Origin: Camellia lanceoleosa
Taxonomy: Eukaryota; Streptophyta; Magnoliopsida; Ericales; Theaceae
Direction of reading: 5' to 3'
NCBI GenBank assembly: GCA_025200525.1
Contig: CM045763.1
Span: forward strand, 59,847,530 to 59,911,529
DNA: 64,000 bases
This document shows, piece by piece, positions 1-13,849 of this stretch (position 1 is its first letter; every line of letters begins with the position of its first letter). The position numbers and the translations under genes were made by a program. The notes beneath the pieces are model-generated. The model worked only from the letters and a program-made list of their open reading frames with translations. It made no database searches and was not told the origin of the DNA.

Positions 1-852
1 CAAGTTTTCTAAGCATGAACTTTATTCATTCCAACTACCTACAAGGATACAAGTAAAAATAGGAAGATGTCTCTGCTTTTATCTGCCAGGGCCGCCCCTT
101 CCCCTTCAAAGTAAAAAATTAAAATAAATAAATTAATGAATGAAACCATGTTACACACTACAGAGTCACCCTGAGATCCTAATTTTTCATCAATTACCAA
201 TTACGTTTGTTAGGAAAAATTATTTAGTTCTTGGTGGCCCTCCTCTACTTCAAAAAAAACAAAAAAAAAGAAAAACAAAAAAAGCTATGACATGCATTGC
301 CAAAGAATTATGATAAACACCCTCTTTTCAAATTTAATGCATTTAAGTGGTTTATGAGTTAAATGTGCCACGCCGTTTGCTTTTATCTTCAGTGGCATAC
401 CTATGAGTATCAATGTTAGAATGCAACTCCTGCAGTCAAGTTCTTATTATTAGTAATTTCAAAACCATAAGCTTTTGAGTGTCAACATGCAAGAAGTATA
501 ATTTTAATGCATAGGAACATTCGAAAAAGCACTAATTGATTTAAGGAAGTCCTTCCACTTTCTTTTTACAGGGATTTTATATCAGTGACATCTTCCTCTT
601 CAGTGATTCCAACTAGTACAAGGGCATTTCTATATTAGTCTATTTCTAATTGGACAAATAAATGTTGGTAGGTTGCAGAACAAAACACCTTGATCAATAT
701 TAATCTCTGATTAACTATGTTGTTGCCATGTAAAATAGCTCTTTAAGTAAATCAAAGGAAGTATGATTTTCCATTAAATGCAGTCCAAAAACATTTGCTG
801 CAACTTACCAAGGCACCCATATAACTTCCTTTGAATTGTGTAATCATTTATG

Positions 853-1190
853 CTATGTTTGGTATGGGGGAAAGATGGGAAAAGAAAAGGAGGTGAGGAG
901 GGACACTTACCCTCATTTGGTAGGAGGGATGAGGGAATGGAAGAAAAAAGAGAAAATAAGAGCAATCCACCCAGGCCCACAAAAATTGATTCAACTTAAG
1001 TTAAATGGGTGAGGGAAGGAAAGAACTCTTGCTCTTCTTAAAAATGTGAAATGATCTTCAATGTCTCCTTACTTTTAATGAAAATTAGGGAATAATTCAA
1101 GGGAAGACAATTTATTCCCTAGGTTCTCTTCTTCCATCAATCCTCCTTCCCCATAAGCCCCTTACTTTCCATACCTTATACCAAACATAG
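853..1190. mobile_element. MITE-like element (copy 1)
   Basis: Bounded by a 13-bp inverted repeat, CTATGTTTGGTAT on the left and its complement on the right. The interior is non-coding. The counterpart is 42613-42944. No clear target-site duplication was found, so the superfamily is open. Confidence 0.5.
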
Positions 1191-2149
1191 AATTAACGAT
1201 GTCTGTTTGTATTACAACCACACTGTGAACACACCTAGACAACATTCAAACCCACTAACACAAATTCCATTGACCAAATTTCAGTTGGTAAAAGGCTTCC
1301 AAAATGTTCTCTTTTCTAAAAGATCACTGAAAAAGGGAATGTAATTTTTCCATTTTTAGCAAATTCTCAACACCTACAGCCAACTATACCCTTCTGTATG
1401 GTTCTTGATAATCTCCACAATTGCAGTGGTGGCCTAGCAGACAGGGTAATCCTTTGATAGCTTAAGGTATTCTTCTCCTTCATTGAATACAGATAAACCT
1501 TCCTTTTTTCTTTTCTTGCTTTCATTTATAGACGGAAATGAATTTAAGGAAAACAAATATATTATCAACAAAAGGGTAAAAATTCTCCATTAAAAATTTA
1601 CACTTAAGGGCCCAATTAAAGCCAATGTTTACAAGTCAAAAAGCTCAAGGCAAGGCATTCCATAATTTTTATTTCATTTTAAAAGATGAGCCCAAGCCTT
1701 ATAATACAAGGCATAAGCCTTTTAACTAACATTTTCTAAATATTATTATCTGATTAAAAAGAGAACAAGATTACCATTCTTCCTATCCATCAGAGCACAC
1801 ATCTGACCATATGCTCGCAATCACAGTCTTTTATTATTATTTAGATATTCAATGTCAGCACCCAAAGAGGGAATTTTTTACCAAAATAATAGTACCGAAT
1901 TGAGTCCCACAATTTAATGGCAATAACAAGATTTGGGATAAAATAAAGCATTATGAAACAATGAGTTTTCCTGATTTATTACTCCTAATAAATGACGTCT
2001 TGTGATATATTACTTCTCAAATCAACACAATACTTTTCTATAGAAGGACCCACATAAATAGGAACAACTAGAACAACAATATAGCAAACCCATTGATTCC
2101 AAACTGACTTTATACAAATAATACTATAAAGGGTAGAAAGCTACCTAAA
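1191..2149. other. Gene-free stretch 3' of the trihelix locus
   Basis: AT-rich non-coding DNA with no supported gene or RNA. The counterpart is 42945-43909. It should contain the 3' untranslated region of the minus-strand trihelix gene; TTTATT on the plus strand near 1975 (43735 in copy 2) would read as AATAAA in the transcript. Confidence 0.5.
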
Positions 2150-3001
2150 TTAAACACTCAGATTCTCTGCAGAAACATCAGTTTCTTCATCGTCTCCTTC
2201 TCGTATTTTAGCAATCTCGGTTTGCGCCCTCTCAAGAATCTGCTTCTTCTGCACCTCCAATTCTCTTTGAAAATCTATCCTCATCTTCTCCAACTCCATC
2301 ATTTGCTGCCTCTTACTATCCTCGATCTTCTCATAAATCTCCCCAAACTTCTGAATTGAATTGGCCAACAACCTAAACGATGACCCATCATTGCCCTCTC
2401 CTCTAAACCCTTTACTTTAGGAGGAAGCTCATCCAAATCCTCATCGTCCTCAGACAACGACTCTGACTCATCAGGACTATCCTCATCTCATCCAACCCAT
2501 TCGACCGATTCAAATAAACTCTTGGATTCATAAACACATACTCCCCAGAATCAACCCCACAAGGCAACCCACATTCTTGCCTTGCTGACGATGATGATGA
2601 TGTATTCAACAACATATCCATTTTCTTAAAGAAAACCCATTTGCTAGTATATCCACCCATTGACTCCATTTTCGATTTCTCTTTCTTATACTTCTTCTTC
2701 AAGGTATCCAACCGGTTTCGACACTGCGTGTCAGTCCATTCCACCTTCGATTCCTCGGAAACCTTCTCAGCCACCTCTTGCCAATCCTCAGAACTCAAAC
2801 TCTTCCTCCCCAATTGCAAATACCTACCTCCCCAAGCCTCTAGCAACACAGAGGTGGCGTGTTCTGTCCAATCCACCGATGAATTCCTAACAACATAGGA
2901 TGGTTTCGAGCAACAAACTCGTAATTCGAAACCAAACTCTCCAACCTTCTCTTCTTCTGCCGCCTCTCCGACTCATCGCCGAACCCATTTTCAATATCCT
3001 C

Positions 3002-3037
<36 letters not shown>

Positions 3038-3236
3038 TTGACCGTCCAATTCGAGATTCCTTCTTCTTCTTCTTCAGCTAACTCGTCATCTTCATATTCA
3101 TCGCGATAATCACTGGTGATTGGATAAGAGGGTTTCGATTGGAATGCTTTGAGCGAATCGAAGAAACGTTATAGGTTGAGGAATGATTTACGTAGTGTTT
3201 CGGTGGATACCTAGCATCATCTTCAGTGTCATCCAT
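2150..3236 (-). pseudogene. Trihelix transcription factor, frame-broken copy 1
   Basis: This is copy 1 of the gene at 43910-45001. It is 1087 bp against 1092 bp, and alignment by eye gives five one-base deletions, near 2415, 2481, 2904, 3059 and 3129. Each falls in a short homopolymer (T, C, T, C, G), and there is one neighbouring substitution. The result is a series of short frames covering the C-terminal coiled coil, the trihelix domain and the acidic N-terminus separately. Five scattered homopolymer losses with hardly any substitutions suggest uncorrected sequencing error rather than decay. Treat this as an artefactual duplicate of the intact gene unless reads show otherwise. Confidence 0.85.
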
Positions 3237-4515
3237 TTATATATATAGAGAGATTGAGGACACAGAAAAGTCCTAATTTTTACCTTGAATCAAACGAGTT
3301 CGAAAACAATCGACAATATAGAACTCAAACTGTGCTGATTTTTTGTGAGATTGAGAATGAATTGAGGATGAATGAGAGAATACGAACAGATGTGGGAGTA
3401 TTGAACCCTAGAATTAGGGTTTGGTGAAGTGGGGGTGAGAGACAGGGTTGTGGATGAAGAACATTTGGTGATGGTGTGTGTCAGTGATACTAAAGTGCGC
3501 AGGGATTGGTTGGTTGGTACTGTTTTAGTGTTTGACTTTTACGTTTTGAAGGCTTGAGACTTTTCAGGTCAGCAGGAACTGATCTGACGTGGCTATTTGT
3601 AAGAAGATCATGCTACAATACACCACTGCACTTGCTAGTTATCGTGGTCAAGCACTATTTTTTTCAAAGATTGGAAAGAAAATCTTCATTACATAATTAA
3701 TAAAATATTAGATCAATGTGGTACATCTGGATCACAAGATCTCAAAAGGAGAAAAATCTTTACTGAATAAAGGATTCAAACCTCTATAGAAGAGGAGGAA
3801 ACAAACGTCCATATATGAAAGATTATTACATCAATAAGTGTCATTTTGGAAATATAGTAAAAGTCACGGTTTTAAATAAAATGTCTAAAAATGTGGTTGC
3901 CAAAAGCGTTAAAAAGTCATTTGACAAGTGCTAAAAACGCACCTTTAAAATTACAAATTAGGGCCTATGAAAAATAAATATAAAAATAACTCTCTTATGT
4001 TGGGTAAGGGTATTTTGGTCATTTTAATTTGATTTGACATCATAAATAAATATTAAACTAAAAAGCAAAAAGCCAACTTTTTACTAACTTCCCAAATCAC
4101 TTTCAAAAAAGCCAAAAAGCTTGGTAAAAAGACAAAAGTCAACTTTTTACCAACTTCTCAAAACAACCTAAATTTAAAAAAAAAGAAAATCAATAAAAAA
4201 AAAATTAGATTCAAGATGTCATTGAACTCGTCCAAAGCTCCACTACTTTTCAGCCTTGAACTTGGAATCTAAGACTCAACATTTGCTTGTCAAAATAGAA
4301 TATTGAGGTTGATATGGTCGCTTAGCACCAAACAAATGGGATATCCAGTATTAACTTTCGGATTGTAAAAAGATCAGAAATCAAATCTTAAAAGTTTGAG
4401 TTCAACGATGGAAAATGTAAAACGATAATAGCGGACTACTAAATAAAATAAAATCTAAAGGTATGGGAAAAGAGAGAAAAAGAAAGATCGAAAAGTAGGA
4501 AACACCAATGTTCCA

Positions 4516-5801
4516 TTGCTAGCATTCTTTGTGGGGTACCTCCATGAATTTCAATCGGCTCAATACCTTGTTGCGGTGTCTCATTCTCATACATTACGGT
4601 GGTGTCCTCCCTTATGGATTTCTACAAAGTCAATCTCGATGGATTTGTGTTTAAGAGGCATAAGGCCATGGGTATTGGTAGGGCGGAGGAAGGAAGGGGG
4701 GTCACGTGCCTCCCCTCAGTTTTGAGAAATTTTTATTTTATTTTATTTTATTTTTTTATCTTGTTGTCATATACAAAATGTATATTTTTTTGTTAACATG
4801 TTTTTGATTAAGAATATAATGAATTGTTCATAACAAGTAATTACTTGATACGTTGAGAGTACTATCTGGAATAATCTAAGTAATAGTATAAATCAATAGT
4901 ATAAAAAAAATCTTATAGATTGGATATAATGAACTCATTATTTTCAACCATTTGACAAAGCGCTTAGTGTGATTTGTTATTTCTCATGCTTTGAGCATCA
5001 CGTAGGCAATGTTATATGGTGATTCTAAGATTTAATAATTTTCATTGAAACACATCATTTATAAACAATATCATTTCTTTAATATTTTTCTATCAAATAA
5101 AAATTAAATAGATTTTATAATAATTTGTGCTATAAGCGATATGTTTTTATTTTCTAAAATTAAGAATTTTGATCCATAATTTTGTATTAAAATTACAAAC
5201 TTATATCACTATCCCAAGACCGAACTATTCTATACTATTAAAGAATTTTAATTTGTTCCTATTAATAATAAATATGTAATTTTTTATGCTTAAATTTACC
5301 TCATAAAAATATTATTATCTTAATATTCATCAAGATTTTTTTTAAATAAAAAATTATAATTAATAGTGTTCCCTCTAACTCAATTTTTTGGTTCGCCACT
5401 AGGTATTGGGGTCGTGGTCGTGACTACCATGGAACATTATTGCTGCTTTGTCTAGGAGGATTGCAGGCGTAATTGATATTGATAGCTTGGAAGCTCTTGC
5501 CATGTATAGTGTGATTGTCTTTGATCGTGACTTGGGGCTCCGTCGGGTGCATTTTCAAAGGGATTCGTTGAGTATTGTCACTGCCTCCAATTCATCTTCT
5601 CAATGCTTTGCATGTTGTGGCCATACCGTGAACTCTATTCGCGATGGTCTTCGGCATTTTGATCAGTCATAGGCAATGCATGTGAAACGTCAAGGCATAT
5701 TTGTAGAGCACTGCCTCGCTTGGATGGCGGTAAATCTTGTAGACCAAGCTATTTGGATAGATGCGGTGCCACCTACTTCGGCTCAACTTTGTGTTGTCTG
5801 A
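4516..5801 (+). pseudogene. RNase H-like (RVT_3) remnant split by a hAT element, copy 1
   Basis: Counterpart of 46306-47595. Besides the shared hAT insertion it has extra damage: an in-frame stop where copy 2 has TTG (near 5670), a changed residue in the first strand of the domain (Phe for Ala after NLDG), lost bases near 5435, and changes near 5700. The domain cannot be translated through. Copy 2 is the better sequence. Confidence 0.7.
4679..5401. mobile_element. Non-autonomous hAT element in RNase H-like remnant (copy 1)
   Basis: Begins TAGGGCGGA and ends with the complement of TAGTGGCGAA. It is flanked on both sides by GGTATTGG (4671-4678 and 5402-5409). This is the 723-bp counterpart of 46455-47193. 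Confidence 0.8.
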
Positions 5802-7081
5802 GGCCCCTGTGATAATGGTCACAAAACCAACCGAGTTATTTAAGTTCGAATTTTTGTTTGATTCGTTAAATTCGTAAATCAAGATTGAATAAATTTTAAA
5901 TTTTTTTACTTTACTTGATAAAACAATTTAGCGTAACTTTTATCACTTTTGTTATATAAAAGTATATCCAAATCTTTATCTTTTGTTTTATTAAATTTGT
6001 TTAACAATTTAGATCAAAAACTTGATTTGATATAACTCACTCTAAAGATGGAAATCAATTTTTCATCAAATCTTTTTAAAAGTGTCTAACATGTCCCAAA
6101 AACTTCCTTTAACCAAATTAGGTTTATAACAAATGATCTCCAATATTTTATCTTTTAACAATTTCATCAAATTTAAGTGGAAAGTGATTGTTGGAAATTT
6201 GATAAAAATTTGATTCATTCCTCATTTTATAAATGTTTTAATAAAAGCTTAATTTGATATAATTTTAATGAATGAATTAAATTTTACATTTATCATATTT
6301 TAAATTTATTGAAAGATTTGATGAATGATCACATATGTTCTTAGAAGGTAAAATCCTTAAATGGGCTAGACTTGGGCCTAAACCTTTACTGTAAAACTCA
6401 AAATTAGATTATATATGGGCCCTCTCTATTGGGCTTGGCCATAACCCAACTGAAAACCAAACAACTCTAGGGTATAATGTCCAGTTTAACAGAATCTTTG
6501 TCCACCATTTTATTAGTAAAAATGAAAAACAATTATTTAAAAATACCAAAACAGAGCTAATATTATTTTGTTTTGTTTTGCTCTCTTTTTAGTTTTTTAC
6601 TTTTGGGATAAGTTCCCTCCATACTTATTCATACTTCTTTATGAGTTTCAATTCAGATTCACCTTAATGATCAAAACCGTCTATTTCATAGGCTTTATAG
6701 TAATGTTATTCATATAAGAAATTAGATTTATCAGAATACAGAAACAAATCACATTTTGTTTTATAAAATAAATGGTTTAAGTTTACAATCCTATTTACTA
6801 TTCATTTTATAAAATAAAATGTGATTTATTCTTGTATTTATAGATATCCGATAAAATTAATTTTTTACATGGATGACTTTCATTACGAGACCTATAAAAT
6901 AAATGGTTCGAATCATTGATGTGAATTTGAATTGAAATGTCTAAAATATTGAAATGTGAATTTGAATTAAACTCAATATAAGTATATATAAAATGTCAAA
7001 AATATAAATTTTTTAATGAGTTAATGAGTAAAATATTTTTTCGGTTTTATAAGCGAACCAGCGATTTGGACCTCGAAAATG
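5802..7081. other. Gene-free AT-rich stretch (copy 1)
   Basis: No supported gene. It contains four TGGGCY motifs at about 6362-6440; see the counterpart at 48154-48247. Confidence 0.6.
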
Positions 7082-7474
7082 GGTCCCAATTCCCAATTCA
7101 ATTTATTTTTTATTTTTATTTTTTGAGCGGAAGAAGGAAGGAGGAGGAGGAGGAGGAGGAGGAGGAGGAGGAAGGAGGAGGCCTACTCACGGGGAGGAGG
7201 CGGAGGCGGGCCGAGGCGGTCGAGCTCGGCGCTGAGTGAGCTCGGAGGCAACTGAGCTCGGGAGGCGGTCGGAGGCTGCAACGACCTCTTGGCCGGCTTG
7301 ACCTCGGCTGGCCGACGACCTCGGCTGGCGACCTCTCTTCTCTCTCTCTCTTTCTCTCCCTCTCCCCTCTGGTTCAGTTTGAAAATGGAGGAAGAAGAAG
7401 AAAGAAAGAAAAAAAAAAAAGATATTCAAAATCACTGAAACAACGTCGTTTCAGTGGTTCGGGGGATTCGGGGA
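7082..7474. mobile_element. GA/GC-rich cassette with inverted-repeat ends (copy 1)
   Basis: Counterpart of 48883-49330. The terminal CCCCGAAT repeats and the 18-bp internal repeat are visibly eroded here, by collapsed homopolymers and a shortened core. Its Glu-, Arg- and Gly-rich open frames are composition artefacts. Confidence 0.4.
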
Positions 7475-8834
7475 GTAGTTTTTCGAGGGCCAAATCTTTT
7501 ATTCCTTAAAAATAGGTAACTAATTTAGATTGAAAATAAATCAAAAGATTAAGTTTTAATTGATAAAATTAAAAAACTCAAAATTTATTTTGTTACAATA
7601 ATCAAATCTTAATTTTTTTTTTATATTTTTTTTATCATATAATTTCTCAAACCAATTAATGCATCTTGTGAAGCATCGCTTGCCCCAACTGTGGGGAATG
7701 GCAAGTAGTGTAAACATGAAATTCTTGCAGTCATTATTATTCATTCATTCCTTCTTTTTCATCATCAACTACCATCTCTCCTCATCTAAATTCCATTTTT
7801 TCCCATTTGCAAGGAAAGGCCTCAGTTGCCTGGCACAAAGGGAAAGTGACAATGGCAATACTATACTATATAGTATTAATCACAAAATGCATGAGTCTAG
7901 GGAATCGCCACTTGGAAAGGGAAAGCGACAATGGCAATACTATACTATAGAATAATGTTATATGTATTATTTAATGTACTAACAAATATATCAATTGATG
8001 ATGTGACATAATTTAGGATATTTTTGATACTTGTAATTTGTATAATGAATGGTGTTAATAATAATATTATAATTAATATTGGTACACACTAGTTAGTACA
8101 TTAATTGGTGTATATGGTACCACCGCTATACTATATTGTATTAGAATAAAGCTATCTGATTAATTGGTATACTAATTAATGTATTAACAGATGATATGAT
8201 ATAATTTTATCAATTTTGTATTAGAATAAAGCTATTCACACCAATATATTAATACAACATATACTATATTATATTGTATTAGAATAAAATTGTACACACT
8301 AATTGATACATTGATTAATATGCTAACAGATGATAATATTAATAACAAAATGCATGAGTCTAGGGAATCACCACTTGGAGAGAGAGAATAACGGTCGCCA
8401 TGAATGCAAATATAGACTAGTCACGTAAATACATAGGAGGTAAGGTAAACAAGCTGGATGAGTGTTGAAAACCCGGTGGCAAAGCAATTACAACCTCCCA
8501 ACCATACTATTTTTTATTATTACTATTTTTAAAGAAAGATCCAATAATGCTACATACTAAAAACTAAAAAAGAAAAAAAAAATTACTTGTGTTAATTTAT
8601 TTTATTTTATCTTTAGTGATTTTTTTTAAAAATTTTTGTAAAACATATATATTTTTAATTTTTCTAGTTCGTTTAGTCTACTAGATTTTAAAAGTCTAAA
8701 ATTTTTTATTTTTTGTTTTTAAAAGCTCACTAAAAATGAAAAAAAAAAATATTGAGTTTGGCATACAACTAATAAATAATCCGCATTCTTTTTTACAAAA
8801 ATTTAAATAAGTTATGTCGATTTTTTTGTTTTAG
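7475..8834. other. Gene-free stretch with degenerate repeated phrases (copy 1)
   Basis: Same content as 49331-50709, including the duplicated GACAATGGCAATACTATACT phrase. The GA microsatellite is shorter. Confidence 0.45.
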
Positions 8835-9055
8835 TGCCTCGTTTGGCAAGTGGTTTTTTTAGTCAAAAAGTCACTAAAAAAATCAAAAAGCCAACAACTC
8901 ATACCAAAAAGTCAAAGATTCACTTTTCTCTTTACTTTTTGCACATCTTTTCGTAAAAAGTCAAAATGCCATCCCAAACATATTAATTTTTTTAGCTCAT
9001 ATTTTAACTAAATAATCAAAAAGTTATTAAATTAGTGTGTTCCCAAACGAAGCCA
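8835..9055. mobile_element. MITE-like element, 221 bp (copy 1)
   Basis: Same ends and length as 50710-50930: TGCCTCGTTTGG on the left and the complement of TGGCTTCGTTTGG on the right, with TTTTAG on both flanks. Confidence 0.5.
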
Positions 9056-9136
9056 TTTTTAGTTCCACCATATTTGGATGAATCTAAAAAAAAAAAATGT
9101 TACTTTTGGACCTTTTTCAAAAAAAAAAACGTTTTA

Positions 9137-9672
9137 GGCTGTGTTTGGTTGTGATTTCAAATCACAATTCTACATCTTAATTCAAGCATTGCGTTTGGCT
9201 GTGATTCTCAAATGTTGTTTTGTGAACTCGCCTTTAACTTATCTGTGTTATCGACGCATTGTTCCTTTTTTGAAATTTATGCCTTGGGGATGTCCAGGAA
9301 GACCACTTTCGGATGTCTACCGGATGTCCTTAGGGACATCCACCTAGATGTCTTCTGAATTTCAGATTTTTTTTTTTTTTTTGCAATTGATTTACATAAT
9401 CGGGAAAAATATTTTCTGAAATTTTTTTAATTTTTTATGTGCTTTAAAATAATTTTGAGTTGTATATTTAGTTATGAGTTGTAAATTTTTGTATCTATAT
9501 TAATTGTCACATCAACAATTCCCACTCAAATCAAACATCTTTTCCAAAACTATTTTCAAAACTCTTTACCAAATAAATTTTCTACACTCAAATCATAATT
9601 CTACAACACACAAACTCAAAAATCTGTACAACTCATACTTAAATCACATCTACAAAATACAACCAAAGCAGC
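9137..9672. mobile_element. Tourist-like (PIF/Harbinger) MITE (copy 1)
   Basis: Same ends as 51012-51558, flanked by TTA on both sides (9134-9136 and 9673-9675). The right end reads AACCAAAGCAGC where copy 2 has AACCAAACGCAGGC, so two bases are lost. Confidence 0.6.
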
Positions 9673-10004
9673 TTACTTTTTCAGTCCATTTAGTTGAGTA
9701 GAATCTAAAAATGTAGAATTTTTTGAATTAAAAAAATCACTAAAAATAAAAATAAAAACTAACAAAAAGGCACTAAAAAACCAATCTCAAATCTCTAAAG
9801 TCAACTATTTACTAAAAATCAATTCCAAACAACCCTAAATTTAAATCTAAACTACAAATTCAAAATTTTGGTAACTTTTAAATATTTTTGTCGATATGTG
9901 ACATTGTGAAAGAAAGAGGAGGAAATACATCGGAAAAGTGAAAATTAGTTGACAAGTGGGCTTACCTTCACAGGAGTAGTAAATAACGGGTGCGTGTTCT
10001 CTTC

Positions 10005-10012
10005 TATATAAA
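10005..10012 (+). promoter_or_regulatory. TATA box of the glycine-rich protein gene (copy 1)
   Basis: TATATAAA, 65 bp before the ATG at 10077. Counterpart of 51900-51907. Confidence 0.7.
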
Positions 10013-10076
10013 GCCATGAAGTAGTCTTATCTCACTGTCTCTGTGGTGTGAAGTTTGTGTACTCGTGGGGACATCA

Positions 10077-11643
10077 ATGTCTGGGAGGTGCCTTTTGGTG
10101 GTGGTGTGGTGTTCCATGGTTGTGGGTTGTATTGAGGGTAGGAAATTACAGGAGAAAAATGGTGAGAAATGAAAAAACCAGAATGGATCCTTGATGGTAA
10201 CCCGAGTTGGATTAGCGGTGGCGGTGGGTGGAAAGGTTCAACTCTTGGGCACTCATTCAGTTTTGGTGAGGGAGTGGGGTATGGTTTTAGTTATGAAGAG
10301 CCTGGTAGTGGTGTAGGAAAACCTGATTGTGTTGGAAAAGGTGGTCAGATTGGAGGCAGAGGTGGGGCTGGTGGCATTGGTGGGGGAAGTGGTGCTTTGG
10401 TCGCAATGGTGGTGGTGGCAAAAACACCACAAGAAGGAGAAAAGCATCATTATGGAAGGGGTGGAATTAGTCATGGTGGAGGGATTGGAGGAGGTGGTCA
10501 TGGTGGTGTTGAAATTTGGAGGTGGAGGAGGGTGGCAAAGGCAAAGGAATTGGAGGTGGAGTTGGAGGTGGCATTGGCAAAGGAATTGGCGGCGGCACCG
10601 AGGTGGTGGTGGTGGAAGATGAGGCGGTGGTGTTGGAGGTGGCAAAAGCGAAGTGAGTGGAGGTGGAGTTGGTGTGGTGGAGGAGTGGCATTGGCAAAGG
10701 AATGGAGGTGGAGTTAGCGGTGGTGGCTGGAGGAGGCAGCAAGGTGGTGGTGGTGGTGGAATAGGGGAGGTGGTGGTGTTGGAGGAGGGTGTAAAGCAAG
10801 CGAATTGGAGGTGGAGTTGGTGGTGATCCTGGAGGAGGTGGTGGTGGAACAGGGGAATGTGGTGGTGTTGGAGGAGGCGTTGGTGGCGGAGGTGGTGGTA
10901 CTAGTGGGGGATTGTTGGGGGCATAGGTGGTGGTAGTGGTGTTGGAGGCGTTGGTGGTGGCGGGGTATTAGTGGTGGTGAGGTGGAATAGGGAGGTGTTG
11001 GTGGTGGTATAGGTGGTGGTGGTGTTGGAGGAGGTATTGGTGGTGGCGGTGGTGGTGGTGGGGAGTATTGGTGGGGGCATAGGTGGTGGTAGTGGTGCGG
11101 AGGCGTTGGTGGTGGTGGGGAATTGTAGTGGTGGTAGTGGTGGTGGTGGAATAGGGAGGTGTTGGTGGTGGTGGTGGTGTTGGAGGAGGTGGTGGTGGCG
11201 GTGGTGGTGGTGGGGGTTGTGGAGTGGGTGGGTGGTAGTGGTGTTGGAGGCGTTGGTGGTGGCGGGGGTATTGGTGGTGGTAGTGGTGGTGGTGGTGGAA
11301 TAGGGGGAGGTATTGGTGGTGGTATAGGTAGTGGTGGCGTTGGAGGAGGGATTGGTGGTGGCGGTGGTAGTGGTGGGGTATTGTGTGGCATAGGTGGTGG
11401 TAGTGTTGGAGGAGGTGTTGGTGGTGGTATCGGATCGGCAAGTATCGGTGGAGGAGGTGTTGGTGGTGGTGGTGGAGGAGGTGTTGGTGGTGTAGGTAGA
11501 ACGGCATTGGTGGGGGCATAGGTGGTGGTGGTGGAGGCGTTGGTGGTGGAATAGGTAGTGGTGGAGGAGGAGGATTCAGAGGGGGTGGTGGCAATGGAAT
11601 TGGGGGAGGTGGTGGTGAAGGATTTGGTGGAGGTGGTGGTTGA
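10077..11643 (+). pseudogene. Glycine-rich secreted protein, frame-broken copy 1
   Basis: Copy 1 of the gene at 51972-53712, about 174 bp shorter. A single A is lost just before the codons for Met-Lys-Lys-Pro (near 10168), which cuts the signal peptide off from the rest. Many further G-run and GGT-unit losses follow in the repeats. The long open frames seen here on both strands (for example 10714-11784 minus) are shadows of GGT-type codons. The TGA at 11641-11643 matches that of copy 2. Confidence 0.75.
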
Positions 11644-12787
11644 GGTATTGGTGGTGATGGAGGGGTTGCTGTTGGTGGTAGTGGTAATGGTGGCATAAAT
11701 GTTGGTTCCCTCGACAATATGGAAATGAAGAAACCATGAAGTTGAAATGGACACTCCTCTACCTATACTCATGCATGGCACCAAAGCATGATTTTCTCTC
11801 TATTATTGTTTGAATTCTTAATAAATTTTATGTAACCATCCTATCAAATTTGTCATTTGTAACTCTATGATTGAATTCTTATAATGCAATTGTCTGTTTC
11901 GACAACAATAACTGTGTTTCATGAATCCATTGAGAATCAAGTTTCTTTTCCAATCCCTGAAATTCATTATTTCTTTTTATTATTCAAGAAATTGAGACTA
12001 GGTGATCCATCTGGAATTTTCATGACACTCCATGCCTGCAAAGTTTAGTTAACCATTTTGTTTGGACACAAGGATTGAAGACCAATAACAAAACACAATT
12101 GAAAGTTGTTATTTTTTAAAATTTAATTTAATTTTTAAATTTTTGCTTGATAAAAAGGATAGGAGGAATGATCATTGGTAGATAGATCTTTCAAGTTTGA
12201 GAGGCATTGTGGCTAGGCATTATTTGGCATATCTTATATTAGTATATTTTTATTATTTTTTAGGTCACGCTATTTCTTTATTTTTTATATATCTTTTATA
12301 AAAATTAAAAAATATATTTATTTAAATTATTCCAAAATGATCTGTCTGTTATTTTAGTAAGATTCATTTGTGCCATGTGAGTCCAAATTTGTTTAGTATT
12401 ATTTCATTTTTGTTTTATCTTTTAAAAATATAACAAAAAATTTATTTGACAACCACGTGGACTAATATAAAATTGATTTTATAATTTAATCAATAAAGGA
12501 TCTAAAATTATTTTTATAATTTAAACTACTTAAACTACTACAACATTTTCATTATTCTTTCAGACTGGGATTGAAATCTTTCAGTGATTAAAATTTCATT
12601 TCGTGCAATGTATAGGGTTTTTTAAAACTGTGTCAGTAATTTTATTTGGTCGATTCCACTAGTTAACATGCCGTCCGGTTAAACCAATAATCCTTGACTG
12701 GATTATTTTTTTGGTTTGGTCAACGCCTAGATTTCAAACATTGCACACAAAATTTCTTTTCTATTTATCACGACTCCAAAAAGAGTA

Positions 12788-13553
12788 AGAGGTTGTTTAA
12801 GGCTTTTAAATAAGTCAGATTTTTATTTTTTAAACTAAAAGGTTGAGGAAAAAAATATAAATGTTTGGATTAACTTTTTATGAAAAAATTTGTATTAAAA
12901 ATTTATATAAATAAGTATATAGGGAAATAAAGTGATGAAGGCCGTACGGCGAGCAGCCTAAAGGGCAGCGCGACGGAGGACTTTGGAATAGATTGATTCT
13001 CTACTTTTCGGGCATAAATTGGTCATTGCTCGCTTCATGGGTTCACCACGTCCCGCTTTTACTAATCGAAACCGCTTAATGTGTAGAATGTTGAGTACTG
13101 AGATGCTTGTAAAAAATCACGTTTATTGAATATTTCGATAGCTATCCGATTGTGTTAGTTTTTTTTATTAACCATTAACTATAACACCATCCATTTTTAT
13201 ACAAAAACTTATTTGATTATGTAATTAGCGATATCTAATAGACGTAATTTTTTACAGACATATAGTACTAGACGAGTTCTACATATTGACGGTTCAGATT
13301 ATCAAAACCAGACCCATAGTGGGCCCCCACGGGCCCAACTCTACCATCCAATTTAATGAATATTTTACTCTCTATTTTTTTTTTCCCCCCGGTCTCTGAC
13401 GGGACCATCCTTTCACTACCTTGTTACTTGTATTTTTTTTGATTTGTATTAATATGTGAAAAATATTTTTTTAGTAAATAATGATAACTTTTTAACTTTT
13501 TTGATATTTTTTTGACTTTTTAAAGTTTTTTAGAGTTTCCAAACCAGCCCTAA
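12788..13553. mobile_element. MITE with nested foldback element (copy 1)
   Basis: Counterpart of 54868-55637. The left end is altered (GTTGTTTAAGGC for GTTGTTTGGGGC). Confidence 0.55.
13019..13352. mobile_element. Foldback element nested in MITE (copy 1)
   Basis: Counterpart of 55098-55440. Confidence 0.55.
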
Positions 13554-13849
13554 GTATAGAAACTTTATCGCATTTTCCACCACTTACTAAACTGTCACCA
13601 CTCCAATTATATATATATATACATGTATACATGTATGATGCATGGACTTTAAAGTTACTCTTACTATCAAAATATAGATACGATCATAAGACTAATATGA
13701 AGTGATTTCATGAAATGATACTGGTTTTTCGTTCACTAGATTTAATGGATTTTTGACTTATACATTGTCATGACTCAGAAAAGCACATCTCCAAGTCATC
13801 AATTATAATCTAGTTGTGTGTATGTCCTCTGGGGATAAATTTGGACTAG

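Noticed and set aside
10714..11784. Minus-strand open frame of 356 residues over copy 1 of the GRP gene
   Set aside because: Same composition effect; it changes character between Thr- and Pro-rich wherever copy 1 has an indel.
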